64,000 bases of DNA from Athripsodes cinereus (taxonomy: Eukaryota; Arthropoda; Insecta; Trichoptera; Leptoceridae). Positions 21,977 to 33,241 of this stretch are shown here, in pieces (the stretch's first letter is position 1; each line of letters opens with the position of its first letter). Under the pieces are notes generated by a model. That model searched no databases. It was not told where the DNA came from and saw only the letters and a list, made by a program, of their open reading frames with translations. The stretch covers positions 4,216,001 through 4,280,000 of the forward strand of contig OX388312.1 of assembly GCA_947579605.1 (NCBI GenBank). The letters run 5' to 3'. A program made the translations under genes and the position numbers.

Positions 21977-22073
21977 GTTAGTCTTACTCAACAGTAACAC
22001 GAAACAAAAATAATAAATATTTATTTTATTTTATTTGATAATTTACATTTTTATGTTGAAAGTTTTCTAATTC

Positions 22074-22138
22074 TTGGTTAGACTATCTAGAATCCTTTTT
22101 GATGACATTCGTGAGAGGTGGACCACTAGAAGAACAGG
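22074..22138 (+). pseudogene. Possible R1-type LINE scrap
   Basis: The reading LSRILFDDIRER resembles the GRL.Y..FP.VRER stretch of R1-type ORF2 proteins, seen more clearly at about 26935. It is cut off where the next LINE's 3' tail begins. Short, so doubtful. Confidence 0.25.
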
Positions 22139-22552
22139 TAATAATAATAATAATAAAAAACTTTATTGCACAAAAAAACAACAAATGAAAAAATTCAATT
22201 TAACTATACAAAAAAAATGTGCAATGGGCGAGTTTATCGCAGAAGCGCGATATCTTCCAACTAACCCATTAAACAAAAACTAAAATAAAAACAATAAATA
22301 AATAAAATAAATAATTGAAGATATATACATACAAATAAATACTAAACAAATAAATATAATTAATATATATACATACATATATAAAACTACCCAAATATAA
22401 AACAATTTCGGATACGTGACACGACATAGATGATGGGATACGGGAATAGGATAAGTGGTAGGAATGGGTCAGGATTGCTCATTGTGTATAAATATACAAA
22501 AAAAAGATTTAAAACCATGGGAAACCTCTATACAAGTAGATGAGACGGAAGA

Positions 22553-25552
22553 CTAGCAACCATTAACTTCTTTCTTGAAGTTATAAAAAGAAGTACAAGT
22601 TCGGGTTTTTAGTGGAAGCTGGTTCCACAACCTAGCACCATGAACTGAAAAAGAATCGGTGTAACAGCTCGAACGATGTGACGGGATCACTAGAAGATTG
22701 TTGGAGGTTGATCGTAGTGAAAGTCCGTGGGAGTGTAAAAACTCAAATCTTTCCTTCAAATATAATGGAGTGTTGGGATCAAATAAAATTTTATAAAGAA
22801 GGCAAAGAGTGTGAGCATTTCTGCGTTGAAGAATAGTTTTCCAGCCAAGGTGTTCACGATATTCAGATATGTGATCGTATTTCTTGAGACCGAAGACATG
22901 TCGAATGCAAGTATTCTGAAGACGTTCCAACTTACTTAAACCTTCAATCGACAGATCCAAGTAACAAACATCCGCATAGTCGAATAGGGGATGAATCAAA
23001 GATTGAACCAATAGCTTTTTTGTGTCTACTGAAAGGAAATTCTGCAATCTCCTAAGCGAATGCAGTGAACCGAATACTTTTTTACTGATTATGTTGACCT
23101 GTTTCCACCATGATAACTTGGAATCAAAGAACAGACCCAGATTTTTAACAACATCAGAAAATGGGATAGTTGAGTCGTTTAAGACTAAAGATGGCAAAGG
23201 AGCGAGTGAAGTAAGAGAAAACAGACTCCTAGGACTTCCGATAATAATTGCTTGTGATTTACTTGGGTTAACTAAGAGTCCATGATCTCTACACCACAAA
23301 TTTATGTATTCAAGGTTGGCATTCATATTGAAGAATGCAGCATCAATGTTATTCAGATCAAAGTGAATGTATAATTGGAGGTCATCCGCATAAAGATGAT
23401 AGGCCCCGTGAAGATGTTCAGTAATCGGGTTGATGAAAATAGAGAAGAGTAAAGGGGACAGTATACAACCCTGCGGAACTCCCGCCCCAAGGTCGACCCA
23501 ATCGGATGCCCCATCACCAATACAGACCCTCTGCTGTCGGTCCCTAAGGTAGGAGTCCATCCAACGCAGAGCATCACCAGAAATATTTAAAGCCTCCAAT
23601 CGAGCCAGAAGGATATCGAAATCTACGCTATTGAAGGCACTACTAAAATCTAAAAGTGTCAGCAATGTCAAACGTCTTACCTCCATAGCGGATCTGACAT
23701 CCTCAGAAATTTTAAGAAGGGCGGTTGTTGTACTATGTCCCCTACGAAAACCAGATTGGAATCGATTGAGATAATTGTTAGCCAGAAGATAGTCATTCAA
23801 TTGCTGATAAACAAGTTTTTCCATGACCTTCGAAAGGAGAGGCAGAATTGAAATAGGCCGGTAATCCTTCGGTGAAGATGGGGAGCCAACCTTTGCCAGC
23901 GGGATCACATTTGCTTTTTTCCATTGGTTAGGAAACGAAGCTGAAAGAAGAGAAGAATTGATTATAAACACGATGATTGGAGTAATATAATCTGAAACAA
24001 GGTTTATCATTCTCAAACCTATACCGTCGCACCCAACAGCTGTGGACTTAATAGATTTGAGAGTTTTACGAACCTCCTCCAGTGTTATCAATTTAAACTT
24101 AAAGGGTTCGCCAGAAGACTTAACAACTCTAAGATTATTCAAAGAAGCGGTTTTTATAGAGGAATCAATTACAACAGGCGGGGTAGAAAAGTGGAGATTC
24201 AACTCATCAAGGCCAATAGTTACAGAATCAGAAGAGTCTTTCGGCTTACCCAACCCGTATTTTTTAAGAAATTTCCACGTATCGCTCGGTGATGATGACT
24301 CAATACTGGACAGAAAAAAATCTTTTTTGGCTAAACGGCAGAGATGTGAGCAACGATTACGTAGAAGCTTGTACTTCTCCCATCTAAAAGAGGATTTAGA
24401 TATTTTAAATTTTACTTTTGCTCGATCTCGCCGGGCCATAAGTTTTCGTATTTCATCTGTAAGCCAAGGTGCTGGAGGATATTTCATTGGAGCAAATTGT
24501 ACTGGGGCGTGTTTATCGAAAAGGTTGGTTATTGAACGATTGAACTCCTCAACCATGAAATTTATGTCATTAGACTCATAAATCCCTTGCCAGGACAGTC
24601 TTTTAGCATCCTCGTATAGTTGATCTAGGTTTATTCGGCGAAAGTTTCGGAAGGAGTAAATTTTTGGTTTCTCTTTAGGGAGCTTAACTTTATATGACAC
24701 ATAAATTAAATCATGGTTGGAGAAACCTGAAGCAGTCAACTGCCCGTGACATTTTACTTGGTCAGGCAAAGATGTAATGATTAAGTCCAATAATGTCTCT
24801 GATATAAAATTTGTATTATATGTGTGGTGAGTTGGAAGCAGAGGCAAAACCTGAAGACTCAAGGCATTTAACACATTTAATAGTCTGGTAGCACGATAAT
24901 CATTCTTTACGATACATGTGTTGAAGTCACCCATTATCATGCTATGTACATAGTGATGTGTCAAAGACTCCAATAAGGCCTCAAATTCTGCAAAATAGTT
25001 GCACGTCGGAGGGCAGTACACAACTCCCAACAATATTTTTGTGTGCATGGTTGGTACCTCAATGAATAAATGCTCCATTCCCCCCACCACCTGTGATTCT
25101 GAAGACGACACAACCTTGTAACCAATATCCTCCCGTAGGTAGATGGCGACGCCACCACCCACACGGTTAACCCTATCACAGCGAATTAGTTTGAACCCTG
25201 GAATATTGAAAAGAGACGATGGTAGCATGGGCTTAAGCCAAGATTCACTGACAAGGATAGCATGCAGATTAGTATCTGAAAAAGAAGCAAGAAGTTCGTT
25301 ATGATGAGCGGGAATACTCTGTGCGTTTATATGACAAATATTGAGAATACATTTAGAAGAGTCAAGGGATGATTGTAAGAGTTCAGAAAGAGATGGTGGA
25401 GAGCCAGTCGAAGAATTAGCAACCGAAATATAAGAATCAGAAAGAGAAAGTTGAGCAGATGAATAGGAAGAGAGGGAGGGAGAGGGGGGGAGGGAGTGAA
25501 AAGAATCCTCATGTTGTGCAGTGTCACTCATACCGTCATTCATTCTAGCCAT
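22553..25552 (-). CDS. LINE ORF2: AP endonuclease plus reverse transcriptase, 999 aa
   Basis: An uninterrupted 999-codon ORF. An exonuclease-endonuclease-phosphatase domain occupies about residues 70-300: CHINAQSI, the ESWL box, MGDFNTC, and the final SNHD. The reverse transcriptase lies at about 490-760: YRPISILPLLSKVMEK, LLDFSSAFNSVDFD (catalytic region A), GVPQGCILSPLLF, and LYADDLQLY with the catalytic YADD. A C-terminal block ends in LWNQLPLKTRTC. It nicks target DNA and reverse transcribes its own RNA there. Architecture without RNase H fits CR1/L2/Daphne-like or Jockey-superfamily elements; I cannot fix the clade by eye. Start chosen: the ATG at 25552. No stop or frameshift is seen, so it may be recent. 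Most overlapping frames are shadows. Confidence 0.9.
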   Translation of the reverse strand: MARMNDGMSDTAQHEDSFHSLPPSPSLSSYSSAQLSLSDSYISVANSSTGSPPSLSELLQSSLDSSKCILNICHINAQSIPAHHNELLASFSDTNLHAILVSESWLKPMLPSSLFNIPGFKLIRCDRVNRVGGGVAIYLREDIGYKVVSSSESQVVGGMEHLFIEVPTMHTKILLGVVYCPPTCNYFAEFEALLESLTHHYVHSMIMGDFNTCIVKNDYRATRLLNVLNALSLQVLPLLPTHHTYNTNFISETLLDLIITSLPDQVKCHGQLTASGFSNHDLIYVSYKVKLPKEKPKIYSFRNFRRINLDQLYEDAKRLSWQGIYESNDINFMVEEFNRSITNLFDKHAPVQFAPMKYPPAPWLTDEIRKLMARRDRAKVKFKISKSSFRWEKYKLLRNRCSHLCRLAKKDFFLSSIESSSPSDTWKFLKKYGLGKPKDSSDSVTIGLDELNLHFSTPPVVIDSSIKTASLNNLRVVKSSGEPFKFKLITLEEVRKTLKSIKSTAVGCDGIGLRMINLVSDYITPIIVFIINSSLLSASFPNQWKKANVIPLAKVGSPSSPKDYRPISILPLLSKVMEKLVYQQLNDYLLANNYLNRFQSGFRRGHSTTTALLKISEDVRSAMEVRRLTLLTLLDFSSAFNSVDFDILLARLEALNISGDALRWMDSYLRDRQQRVCIGDGASDWVDLGAGVPQGCILSPLLFSIFINPITEHLHGAYHLYADDLQLYIHFDLNNIDAAFFNMNANLEYINLWCRDHGLLVNPSKSQAIIIGSPRSLFSLTSLAPLPSLVLNDSTIPFSDVVKNLGLFFDSKLSWWKQVNIISKKVFGSLHSLRRLQNFLSVDTKKLLVQSLIHPLFDYADVCYLDLSIEGLSKLERLQNTCIRHVFGLKKYDHISEYREHLGWKTILQRRNAHTLCLLYKILFDPNTPLYLKERFEFLHSHGLSLRSTSNNLLVIPSHRSSCYTDSFSVHGARLWNQLPLKTRTCTSFYNFKKEVNGC

Positions 25553-26549
25553 TCGCTTAAAATAATAAAATAAAATATAATGTATAAAATAAATAAGATA
25601 ATAAGTAATAAAACTGTGATTATATAATACTTAAAAATAAATAAGAGAAGTAAGAAAAAGTAAAGAAGAATCGGTAGTGAAGTAAGAGGTAAAAGAATTT
25701 CCGCGAGGCAGTTTTCAACTAGATAGTATGTATAAAAATAGCTATTAAAAGTGTTAAAAAGACAGATATTCCCGATCTTAAACAAAGAAAATAAGACATA
25801 TATTATGTAAATGAGTAAAGAAAATTAATATAATAGAACTGTGCACGCACTCACCATCCTAACGAATATCCACTCTTCGGTAATATAACCATTATGTGTG
25901 AAATATACACATGTTCACTATCCTAAAACAACAGTCTGCAGTAACCAAATAAATTATCAAACGTTTGAATCAACACTTAACATTTTATCAGCAGAATAAC
26001 TTATACTATTTTAAGAAAAATATTGACATATTATTATAAACAACGATATCATTTGAAAAGCAGAATGACAGTCATACAGTATTGCAATAGATATAAAACA
26101 AGGAAAAAAAATCAAAGTAAAGGTGTCGTTGACGATCTGACATCTTTCAAGTGAACATTAAACTGTGGTGCGTGCCATGATGATACATTTCTCTCTCTAT
26201 GGTACATTTATGATTAGGAATTTTACGAACAAGCAATAATTTTAACATGTATTCTATGAGCAGTAACTGTGAGATTGTTAAGTTACTTCACCTGTGATAC
26301 AGAATTACAAGCTCCAATAACGCACGCAGAACCGCCATATTTGTGGACAACTTCAAGTTTGTTTATGATTAAAGTGTGATGAGGTTCTGACATGTTACAA
26401 GTTTAAGAAAGTGTGAACATATTTAATGGGCAAGACGATTAAAGCTGATATATGGAAAAACAATCATTGAGAACATTAATTAAAAAAAAGACAAATAATG
26501 GAACTAACATCTGTAGCAGGTCGGTGGCGAAGAGTTAAATAGAAAGAAA

Positions 26550-26930
26550 CTATTTGTTCGACCGTGACCTCAGCTGTCTTCTTTCTTCAACAAGACTGGC
26601 GTCATCCAGGTCAGATAGTCTTGAAATTTTCTTCTTGCTGTTATCAGGTAGCTTTACATATACATCTCCATTCATCGTCCAACAGTTTTTGACACCCATT
26701 TTACTTTTAGCCTCTGTAAACAGTGTGAGAGTTCTCGGAGTGAGAGACTCTGTTAACAGCCATTTTGATTTTTTAAGTGTCGTTTTTCTGCTCCAAACAT
26801 CAATCTTTTGCTGGAATGTGTGGAACCTTATGATTATTGGCCTGGGTTTATCTCTCTTGATACCAATCCTGCGAATTTCCTTAATAGTGGTGGGATCAAT
26901 TGACAATGGTGTTTCTTTTATTGCTGTCAG
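26550..26930 (-). pseudogene. LINE ORF1 C-terminal fragment, FP-like domain
   Basis: The reverse strand reads KPRPIIIRFHTFQQKIDVW, then SLTPRTLTLFTEAKSKMG, CWTMNGDVYVKLPD, and an Arg/Ser-rich end RSRSNK with a stop at 26550. The pattern (RF....K...W....., LTP....L...AK..., W...G.V.VK) is that of the nucleic-acid-binding C-terminal domain in ORF1 of many insect LINEs. Its N-terminus is lost at the junction near 26930 with R1-like DNA. It lies about 1 kb upstream of ORF2 on the same strand, so it probably belongs to that element. Function in the family: RNA binding and RNP assembly. Confidence 0.6.
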
Positions 26931-27262
26931 GTAGACTTGTCTACAAGTTCTTTCCAAATGTCCGTGAAAGACTGAGAATGAGCTTCTTGTCCCTTGATCA
27001 TTTTTCTGTACAACTTATCACTGGACATGGCCAGTTGAGAGGTAAACTTTTTGAGTTAGCATTGACCGATAATCCATGGTGCACATGTGGGACAGGAGAT
27101 CAATATGCGGAACATATCCTTTGGGAATGTCCTTTAATGATGGATGTAAGAGAGGAAATGATTCTGGGTATGACTGTTGACACTCCTCGACCCATCTGGT
27201 TTGGGGAAGTGTTTTTAAATGCCACGAACGCTTCACACTTTAAGACATTCGTGGATGTGTGA
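26930..27262 (+). pseudogene. R1/Jockey-type LINE ORF2 C-terminus with zinc-knuckle
   Basis: The frame reads GRLVYKFFPNVRERLRMSF, LITGHGQLRGKLF, then CTCGTGDQYAEHILWECP, a CxC-x7-H-x4-C knuckle as in R1/I/Jockey ORF2 C-termini. The stop is at 27262 and an AATAAAG-containing 3' UTR runs to about 27440. Only about 110 codons survive. It abuts the head of the minus-strand LINE at 26930. Confidence 0.7.
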
Positions 27263-27440
27263 GTCTCAAGATGGGATCTGCTACGTCAGCCGGGTCCCCC
27301 GCCCACTGACGTGGTAGGATCGGAGATGCCAACACTGGCATAGTGGTATTAAACTAGAGAGAATTAAAATATTAATAAATCGTCACCTAAACGGATAAAT
27401 AGGAGTCCTTGAACTCCTGCAATATCCGAAAAATAAAGTT

Positions 27441-29430
27441 ATTTCAACAATTATCTAGAATCCTTAATTTAATTCTAAACGATATTATGCTTGCTACATG
27501 AATTTGTTATAGCCGTTCTTCGATAATTTTTATATTCAGATAGAAAGTTCGGGATGTTACGACCAATTTTTCGAACTATATATTTATTTGTAGATCAAAA
27601 TGGTCATGTTGTGTATTTTATATGGATGGCGATTTTGTAGTATTGGCAACCTCGCTCGTGCTGATACTCGAAAACTTACAGAAAAGGGAGGAGACCAATT
27701 ATTATACAAAACGTTAAAACGAGACGTAATAAAATGTCAATTTTGTTGAAATTTTATTATTGAGTTTATATTTACCTATAGGGTAACCACAAAAAGTAAC
27801 AAAATTCTGAAACGAAATAAAATTACAACCTTCACGATCGCCATTATGTTTACTTACGAAGTATCAAATATTTCGTAATTTTTAGAAGTCGTAATTAAAA
27901 TGAAATTTACGTAGGGAGTTCGTTGATTGAGTGAAGTGTTGTTGAGAATCTTGTAAATTAATTATTAATAGGCCCATTTCATTCTAAGAGATTTATGTCG
28001 GATACTTACTGGATTCTTAAATATCCTCATCTTATTTATTAGTTTGTATCGTAGACGCTTTCACGCTCTACAAATATGCATATCCCAGTCGCTGCTATAT
28101 AAATCTACCTGATTATTCTATTCTACCTGATAAACTTCTAAGCCAAATCAACATGTATTTACTATACCTTTACCCAATGAATTGCATATTTAATTTTATT
28201 TTTTATTTTTTAGAAAGAAAAATATGAAAGGCAAGTTGGTGGTAATAAACAAGGCGACTTTAAAAAAGTGAGTGCAAGGACAGGAGGTAGAAGTAATCAA
28301 TCCTTTTTGCTTACCATGCGAGGAAAGTGACGTGATTGTATGTATGTGTATATTTATTTATCAAATATCTTATAGGCCGTTAATGCATAGCGTGTAATTA
28401 TCACATACACGATATCTTCTTAAGAACCCAATATGTCACAATTAGCCTACATTTATTTAACTTCCAAGATTGTCTTCGATCAGGATTTATTCATACTTTA
28501 CCGTACATTATAATTATGTAAGTACAGTAATAGATATATAATAGCCGGCGAATTCAAGTTTTTTTCAGATTCGGTGATGCTGCAAAGTTTACAATGTTTT
28601 TATTTCAAATTACATAGGTAGTTAAAGATTTTACTACATTGTATGATTTAAGTCATCATTTGTTTGGCGAACTTGTAAAAGTCAGAGACCGGTCGACGAT
28701 GCAAATATCGTCAATATGAAAAGAGTTGTTTAAGTGCTAGGCAAATTTGAGTAGGTGAGGTACAATGAAAATATTATAATTAAAGTTTAATTGTAATATT
28801 TTAGTAACTTGATAATTATTAAAATATTACAAGTGGATATATTATAAAGTAGAAATAATTACGTATTATTGATGTAAAGTTTCTAAGTGTATTACAAATA
28901 TGTAAAAGAAGTCTACAAATATATTGGTACTCTTGTACTTACTTATTTATTTCAGTTTGTTGAATAACTCTTGTAGAACCTTGGGTTCCGAAAGAATGGA
29001 CCTCCGATTTCTTCGATTATAGGCAGTGGATTGACAATTATCTTTAGAATTGAGATCACCCAGATTTTGGTTGATGTAATCTAATAGATTTTTTTTAAAT
29101 TGATTTGAATGACTATGTGTACATACACCATAAACGAGCTGTTCTTGAATCAAGTCCATTTTTAAAATAATCTAAATTTTTTTACATAGTGCCTCTAAGA
29201 TAAGTGAAACTAACAGAATTTGCCTTTATTTTCATCTGCCTTTGGTGTACCTTGAACCCTTGCAGAATGGATTTATTTAGTAAATTTTTCATCCCCTTAT
29301 CTAAGGATGACGAGAATGTCCATCGTCTGAAGCCAATTTCATCTGTGATGTCATAAAAATATTTTGCAATTTCTGCTAGTTAGTTCAGGAACAAAGAGAG
29401 AATAATATCCATCTTTTCATCCCATCTCAA
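27441..29430. other. Unassigned AT-rich DNA
   Basis: A scrap of the SINE-like family ('ctcgaaaacttacagaaaag') is at 27655-27710. A 70-codon minus-strand frame at 28947-29159 has no recognisable domain. Nothing else is assignable. Confidence 0.35.
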
Positions 29431-29434
29431 CTTC

Positions 29435-29670
29435 TTCCACAACTAGGGTAGCCAGCGCACCAAGTATTTGTCAAAAACTTGTAAGTCGTCCTCATCGTGC
29501 TATTAAAAGTTAAATACATTCAGGATGAGTGACATATGTCTGAAGTGAAGATGTCAAATGTCTTAAAACGTGATGGTTTACGAATACCTGCCGGACATTT
29601 ACAGGACATTCGAAAATTTACAGAAAAGAGCGAGAAGTCTATTGTATTCTATACCGGAGTCTTCACGGAA
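29435..29670 (-). mobile_element. RTE-tailed SINE-like copy
   Basis: Family blocks in order: 'actagggtagccagcgcacc', 'cattcaggatgagtgacat', 'gaagtgaagatgtcaaatg', 'tttacaggacattcgaaaat', 'acagaaaagagcgag'. A second scrap of the tail lies at 29725-29800. Confidence 0.65.
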
Positions 29671-29801
29671 TACATTTAACGTTATAAAAATATAACAGTT
29701 TATCAATTTATCTATTTTACTATCTGTCGCAAATGTGGTAGTCAGTAGACTGATTCCGAGTGATACACATTATATTATATCGTCAATGAAATGTTCTAAT
29801 T

Positions 29802-30439
29802 ATAATTAATAGAGATTACTGTGTCTTTGCGGCGCTTAAAAACTATCCAGAAAATAAATTACACATTAATATTATCCAGAAAATAAATTAAATGAAATAT
29901 AATATTTTAACCCATTCACTCTCTCTCTCTATAGATATTATTTTGTCAAATATAAATAATAGAGATGTACCCCACCTATTAATAGCTACGAGCTACTCAT
30001 AACATATCGCTAGATAAAATAATAATAATAATAGTCACAACATATCAAATAGAAACGTAATTATAATTTAGCTGTTGTTGTTATTATTGTCATAGTTATC
30101 TCATAATAACATCGTTATCTCCAGTGATTTATATAACATATTGTGATGCTAAACATCCTTTCACCTCATCCACTGCTATATTATCTACAATCACTCCTCT
30201 GATACTCGATCATAATAAATAACGCAAAAATCACTGTTACTTTTCAGTCACTATTGCACATATGCGTTTTTTTGTAAACTTTAAAGGAAATACTCTCATA
30301 AAAAATGACGATAAGTGATACAATAAAAAAAATACATATTAGCAGTCGCTCTTAGAGTTTATTTAGTATTTTGTTTTTCATTTATAAAGTTTTATCATTT
30401 ATATAGTTCCAGGTAAATAATAGGTCATCCACTTCTATC
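29802..30439. other. Unassigned AT-rich DNA
   Basis: There is a local duplication of an 'atccagaaaataaatta' phrase near 29850-29895. No gene is seen. Confidence 0.35.
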
Positions 30440-30722
30440 TGTTATTTTTCGAGTGTCCTGTAAAAGGTGGGTGATCGTCATACCTTACATATAAAACAAT
30501 TAACATTTACAATTCAGCGATGAAACATGCCACCAATCCTGAATGACTTATTTTATTATTGGTATGGAGAAGCCAATCTGATATGCCGTGATTATTATTA
30601 TTATTTTTAGGCAACAATAAAATGTCATTTAAATGCCAAAGCCTCCCAAGGACACCTTAAAATTAATCAATTCTAGGATATTAAATCCACGTCATACCGT
30701 GATGGTATAGTTGTAGATTTTA
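30440..30722 (+). mobile_element. RTE-tailed SINE-like copy, split
   Basis: The head and middle (30445-30590: 'cgagtgtcctgtaaaaggtg', 'attcagcgatgaaacatgcc') and a tail 'cgtcataccgtgatggtata' at about 30695 are separated by roughly 100 bp of AT-rich DNA. An insertion or rearrangement inside the copy is likely. Confidence 0.5.
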
Positions 30723-30748
30723 TAATATCTTCTTTAGAAGTTCTTAAA

Positions 30749-30918
30749 TTGCCGCGTACAGACAGCTGGATGCGAACGTCAATCATCAAGCATCAAGCAA
30801 ATATCTTAAATCTTTCGGCGACAATTCGGAGAATGATCCGAATTGTCGCCGAAAGATTTAAAATTTTTGCTTGATGCTTGATGATTGACGTTCGCATCCA
30901 GCTGTCTGTACGCGGCAA
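30749..30918. repeat. Near-perfect 170-bp hairpin
   Basis: Arms of about 80 bp mirror each other almost exactly (TTGCCGCGTACAGACAGCTG outermost, GACAATTCGGA / TCCGAATTGTC innermost) around a loop of about 6 nt near 30834. The only visible differences are a few bases in the AAATATCTTAAATC / GATTTAAAATTTTT part. It is probably a MITE. A transcript would form a long double-stranded RNA. Confidence 0.85.
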
Positions 30919-30919
30919 A

Positions 30920-31620
30920 TGAGAATGAGGCGCATGAGAAAAGAACAAGGATTATTCTTTTTGTACCAACTAGTGGGGCAGAAAAATCCTCCAAAGTTTG
31001 TTCTCCTAAAGAAAATGTTGATTCGTTTAGAGAACATAAAAAATGCTGAGTTTAGTTGAATCATCCGACTAAAGAGATATTCAATAACAGGAGGGAGCCT
31101 CCGATGTTGAACAAATGGTCAAGGAGTAGGTACATTTGAGATTGCTGTGAAATGAAATGTATAAAATATGTTTAACCCAGACAGTCCTGAAAAAAAATTT
31201 TTTTTCGGATGGTCGTGATTTTTTAATATGTGGTAGTTGTATATGTAAAAATGTTGTAAAAAATAATAAAAAAAAATATCTTCAATTTTTAAAGTTTTAT
31301 TGAAAAATATTTAGTGTTCGTTTAAACATATTTACAATAGGAATATACACCACCTAAATACGAGTATATGAAAAAATTACAAAATCTTTGAAAATGTTGA
31401 TTTATTTGTATTATTATATTTCCAATGATTCTCCAACAGGCAAAGTGTACATACAGAGTGTCCCAAGAAGAAAGGTCAGGCGGAAGTCTTGAGATAGAGC
31501 ACCCTTGCGGCTATCAGAATACTCCAATATATGTACCTACCGCGATGTTTTTGAGTTTTCGAGCAAATTTTTTTTCGTAGTTTTTGTAAAACTTACAAGA
31601 CATAAGTGGTCATCACACCT
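30920..31620. other. Unassigned DNA
   Basis: The open minus-strand frames reaching 31064 are partly encoded by the hairpin and are not believed. No other signal is found. Confidence 0.35.
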
Positions 31621-31624
31621 CACA

Positions 31625-32290
31625 TCACATCTTCTTCCCCTTGTCCTAGTTGGGTCGGGGGCCCATTGCGCCAAGGTACCTCCTCCAGAGATCCCTGTCC
31701 ACCGCTGTTTTCAGGACATCTGGCCACTCCAAACCAAGTCACACGTGTTCGACACCTGCCTTTGCCAACTTCTTCTAGAGCGGCCCGCTGATCTTCTGCC
31801 CTCTCCTACAGCCTCTAAAGATCTAAGTGGTAATATGTCTTCTGGCATGCGGAGCACGTGACCCATCCATCGCAACTGCGACCTCTCTATATGCAGGAAT
31901 ACTGGTTCCACCTTGAGAGCCTCACGAACATACGTATACCTTATACGGTCTCTCAATGACACCTCAGCCACTCCCCTGAGGAACCGCATTTCCGCTGCCT
32001 GTAACCTTGATCTCACGCTCTCCATGAGCATCCAAATTTGGTGTCCATATATGTGGATAGGCCGGTATATTTTCTTAAAAATTGTCATTTTCTTCCGTTG
32101 GGTCAGCTCAGATTTATGTATTATTGGGTTTCTAAAGGCTTTCAGCACATTTCCTGCCGACACAATCCTCTTGTCTATGCATGCTCTTTGTCGACCATCT
32201 GCTGAGAATTCTTCTACCAGGTATTTTAATGTCGAGATTTGTTCCAGTTGGACCGAAACATTTCCTTCATAATTGGGTACTCCGTAGAAT
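31625..32290 (-). pseudogene. RTE-type LINE C-terminal half, minus strand
   Basis: A 150-codon frame (32163-31711) contains IYGHQIWMLMESVRSRLQAA, EMRFLRGVAEVSLRDRIR, VEPVFLHIERSQLRWMGHVL and RMPEDILPLRSL. These are hallmarks of the region after the reverse transcriptase core in RTE-like LINEs. Degraded reverse-transcriptase-proximal sequence lies upstream in the minus direction to about 32290. It is a different family from the full-length RTE at 33.6 kb. Confidence 0.75.
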
Positions 32291-32886
32291 ACGACTACTG
32301 CTGGAGCTCTTAACCGTGATCTAGGTAAAAAAATATTAAATTGAGAATCAAAAATGTAAATGAAATATGATTGCGACTGTACACATATACTTGGAAATTA
32401 GTAGATATTGACAAAATAGACTACGATATATCCATATAATAATATTACGACAATTAGTACTAGGTACACACGGCACGGGTATGTTCCTGTTGTTCGATTA
32501 AACGTACACCAATTTTTGGATGGTGATAAGTATTGCAAATTAAAAGTAAATTGATATTTAAATTCGCACTATCAATAATTACATATTTAATATAAGGACA
32601 TCATAATAATAATTAAAATATTTAAAAATAAATAAGCTTTCTCGACCTGAAGATGGCAGCGACATTGTTATAAAATTAATTGCTGAGTACAAATCTCTAA
32701 AACACACCCACTTATTCCAACTGACAGTTATAAACTAATTGATGTTATAAAATATGTCTCTCTTATGCAGCTAAACTAGCAAAATCATCCCTATTATTTT
32801 GCATTAAAGCAGAAACATCACGTGAACAAGTGATCGACAAGTGTTCGATAAAACGTACAGCCGGCTTATCTGGGTTTTAAAGGTAT
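32291..32886. other. Unassigned AT-rich DNA
   Basis: A 'cgacctgaagatggcagcgac' phrase at about 32645 resembles a worn ribozyme-type core, but the GAAA box is absent. Confidence 0.3.
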
Positions 32887-33061
32887 TATTATGTAATTGA
32901 ATCAAGTGTTTCTTTCTACTATAGATTATTGATTCCGAGAGAGACGTCTTTCGACTTATCAGGTCATTATCAATCGTCATTTATCAGGTCATTATCAATC
33001 GATGATGACTGTGAAAGGTGTATAAGGTTGTATTTGGGTTTATAACAAAAACCCAGATATA

Positions 33062-33138
<77 letters not shown>

Positions 33139-33241
33139 GGAAGACGTCTCTCTCGGAATCAATAATCTATAGTAGAAAGAAACACTTGTTTCATTTACAT
33201 AATTATGAAAATCTACAACGTGTGCACCGACACAATTAATA
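32887..33241 (+). mobile_element. Foldback element (second copy) invaded by a SINE tail
   Basis: Left arm 32887-32990 and right arm 33137-33206 match those at 8961-9173, with the same tail ACGTGTGCACCGACACAAT. In this copy the loop and start of the right arm are replaced by a SINE family A 3' end and a long poly(A). Confidence 0.65.
33010..33136 (+). mobile_element. SINE family A 3' end with 68-nt poly(A)
   Basis: GTGAAAGGTGTATAAGG, TTTGGGTTTATAACAAAA and CCCAGATATATCTTTTT are followed by an unbroken run of 68 A (33069-33136). A pure run of this length suggests recent insertion or slippage. Confidence 0.8.

Larger units (their letters stand above)
21454..22045 (+). mobile_element. Truncated Penelope-like element with inverted arms
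   Basis: A 101-bp inverted repeat (21454-21554 and 21945-22045) is essentially perfect. It encloses a GIY-YIG-like coding remnant and a complete hammerhead ribozyme motif that overlaps the right arm. Penelope-like elements are known for a C-terminal GIY-YIG endonuclease, long terminal or inverted flanks and hammerhead motifs. The reverse transcriptase is missing. Confidence 0.8.
22139..26930 (-). mobile_element. CR1/Jockey-superfamily LINE, 5'-truncated
   Basis: On the minus strand this contains an ORF1 remnant (26930-26550), a long spacer, an intact ORF2 (25552-22553) and a 3' UTR. The end has TGCAATAAAG and an AAT-type repeat (22139-22170). The 3' UTR recurs at 51195-51335. The 5' limit is placed where R1-like sequence of the opposite strand begins. 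I could not find a convincing target duplication. That ORF1 belongs to the same insertion is inferred from order and strand. Confidence 0.7.

Noticed and set aside
24042..24581. 179-codon plus-strand frame
   Set aside because: Antisense shadow of the LINE ORF2 reverse transcriptase region; no domain.
22074..27262. The minus-strand LINE as an insertion into a single R1 element, with R1-like sequence on both sides
   Set aside because: The left scrap (22074) and right part (26935) cover the same R1 segment but are too different to be a target duplication, so they are separate copies.
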